Shown here: positions 8,771 to 8,844 of the stretch, in pieces
Position numbering within the stretch: position 1 is the first letter of the stretch
Layout of the letters: every line of letters starts with the position of its first letter
From: Thermoleophilaceae bacterium
GTDB taxonomy: Bacteria > Actinomycetota > Thermoleophilia > Solirubrobacterales > Thermoleophilaceae
Direction of reading: 5' to 3'
DNA length: 8,844 nucleotides
Assembly: GCA_013812485.1 (NCBI GenBank)
Contig: JACCTJ010000016.1
Span: 1-8,844, forward strand
The notes under the pieces: generated by a model
The model's database searches: none
Told to the model about the DNA's origin: nothing
The model's input: only the letters and a program-made list of their open reading frames with translations
Program-made: the position numbers and the translations under genes

Positions 8771-8806
8771 CCCCGACGGGCGAGTGCCCTCGGGCACCGG
8801 TCGGGG
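8771..8806 (-). promoter_or_regulatory. nested hairpin upstream of gyrB
   Basis: The outer stem CCCCGAC (8771-8777) pairs with GTCGGGG (8800-8806), and inside it GTGCCC (8784-8789) pairs with GGGCAC (8792-8797). An alternative inner pairing, GGGC (8778-8781) with GCCC (8786-8789), excludes the second. Together with the hairpin at 8731-8757 this makes most of 8731-8806 able to fold. The role is unknown. Confidence 0.35.
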
Positions 8807-8826
8807 CGTTACGACCAGTGCTCGCA

Positions 8827-8832
8827 AGACTA
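8827..8832 (-). promoter_or_regulatory. possible -10 box for gyrBA at the window edge
   Basis: TAGTCT on the minus strand, preceded by GC and followed by TGCG, resembles the TAGCCT/TAGACT boxes at 1256 and 2704. If used, the gyrB leader would be about 130 nt and would contain both hairpins. The -35 region lies beyond the window, so this cannot be tested here. Confidence 0.3.
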
Positions 8833-8844
8833 GCAGGTCGAGCC

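Overview
The window is GC-rich bacterial chromosome whose reading frames have strongly G/C-biased third codon positions. The pairing of a DUF4446 protein, a monofunctional prephenate dehydratase and a small HNH protein with a gyrB-gyrA pair suggests a high-GC actinobacterium-like lineage. Thermoleophilia (Solirubrobacterales/Gaiellales type) is my best guess, by inference and without a database search. No RNA genes, IS elements, CRISPR arrays or prophage genes were seen.

Plus-strand block (128-3323): four genes point right. They encode (1) a single-pass membrane protein with a C-terminal CARDB-like beta domain and unknown function; (2) a DUF4446 membrane-anchored protein with a leaderless-type promoter; (3) prephenate dehydratase (pheA) with a C-terminal ACT domain that keeps the GALV and ESRP motifs used in phenylalanine feedback; (4) an HNH/zinc protein with its own apparent -10 box. 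Gaps are short (30-43 nt), so read-through is likely, but at least genes 2 and 4 seem able to start their own transcripts.

Convergent intergenic region (3324-3647): it holds a strong GC hairpin after the HNH gene, a second hairpin after gyrA, and on the minus strand an unexplained element. That element is a 7-bp hairpin presenting an almost perfect 14-nt match to the anti-Shine-Dalgarno tail of 16S rRNA, followed by competing complementary segments and tiny ORFs. It is the most unusual part of the window.

Minus-strand block (8692-3648): gyrB then gyrA, separated by 2 nt and probably translationally coupled. Together they encode both subunits (GyrA2GyrB2) of DNA gyrase, which introduces negative supercoils. 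GyrB is 806 aa and carries a roughly 165-aa insertion in the TOPRIM region resembling the one in E. coli and other Gram-negatives, unlike the roughly 640-680-aa GyrB of most Gram-positives. The gyrB leader (8693-8844) has a perfect 10-bp hairpin followed by a T-rich tract, 38 nt before the start codon, and a larger nested hairpin upstream: a possible attenuator or the terminator of an upstream gene.

Most of the window is ordinary housekeeping sequence. I found no convincing new multi-gene system; the candidates worth a check are the Shine-Dalgarno hairpin element and the gyrB leader.
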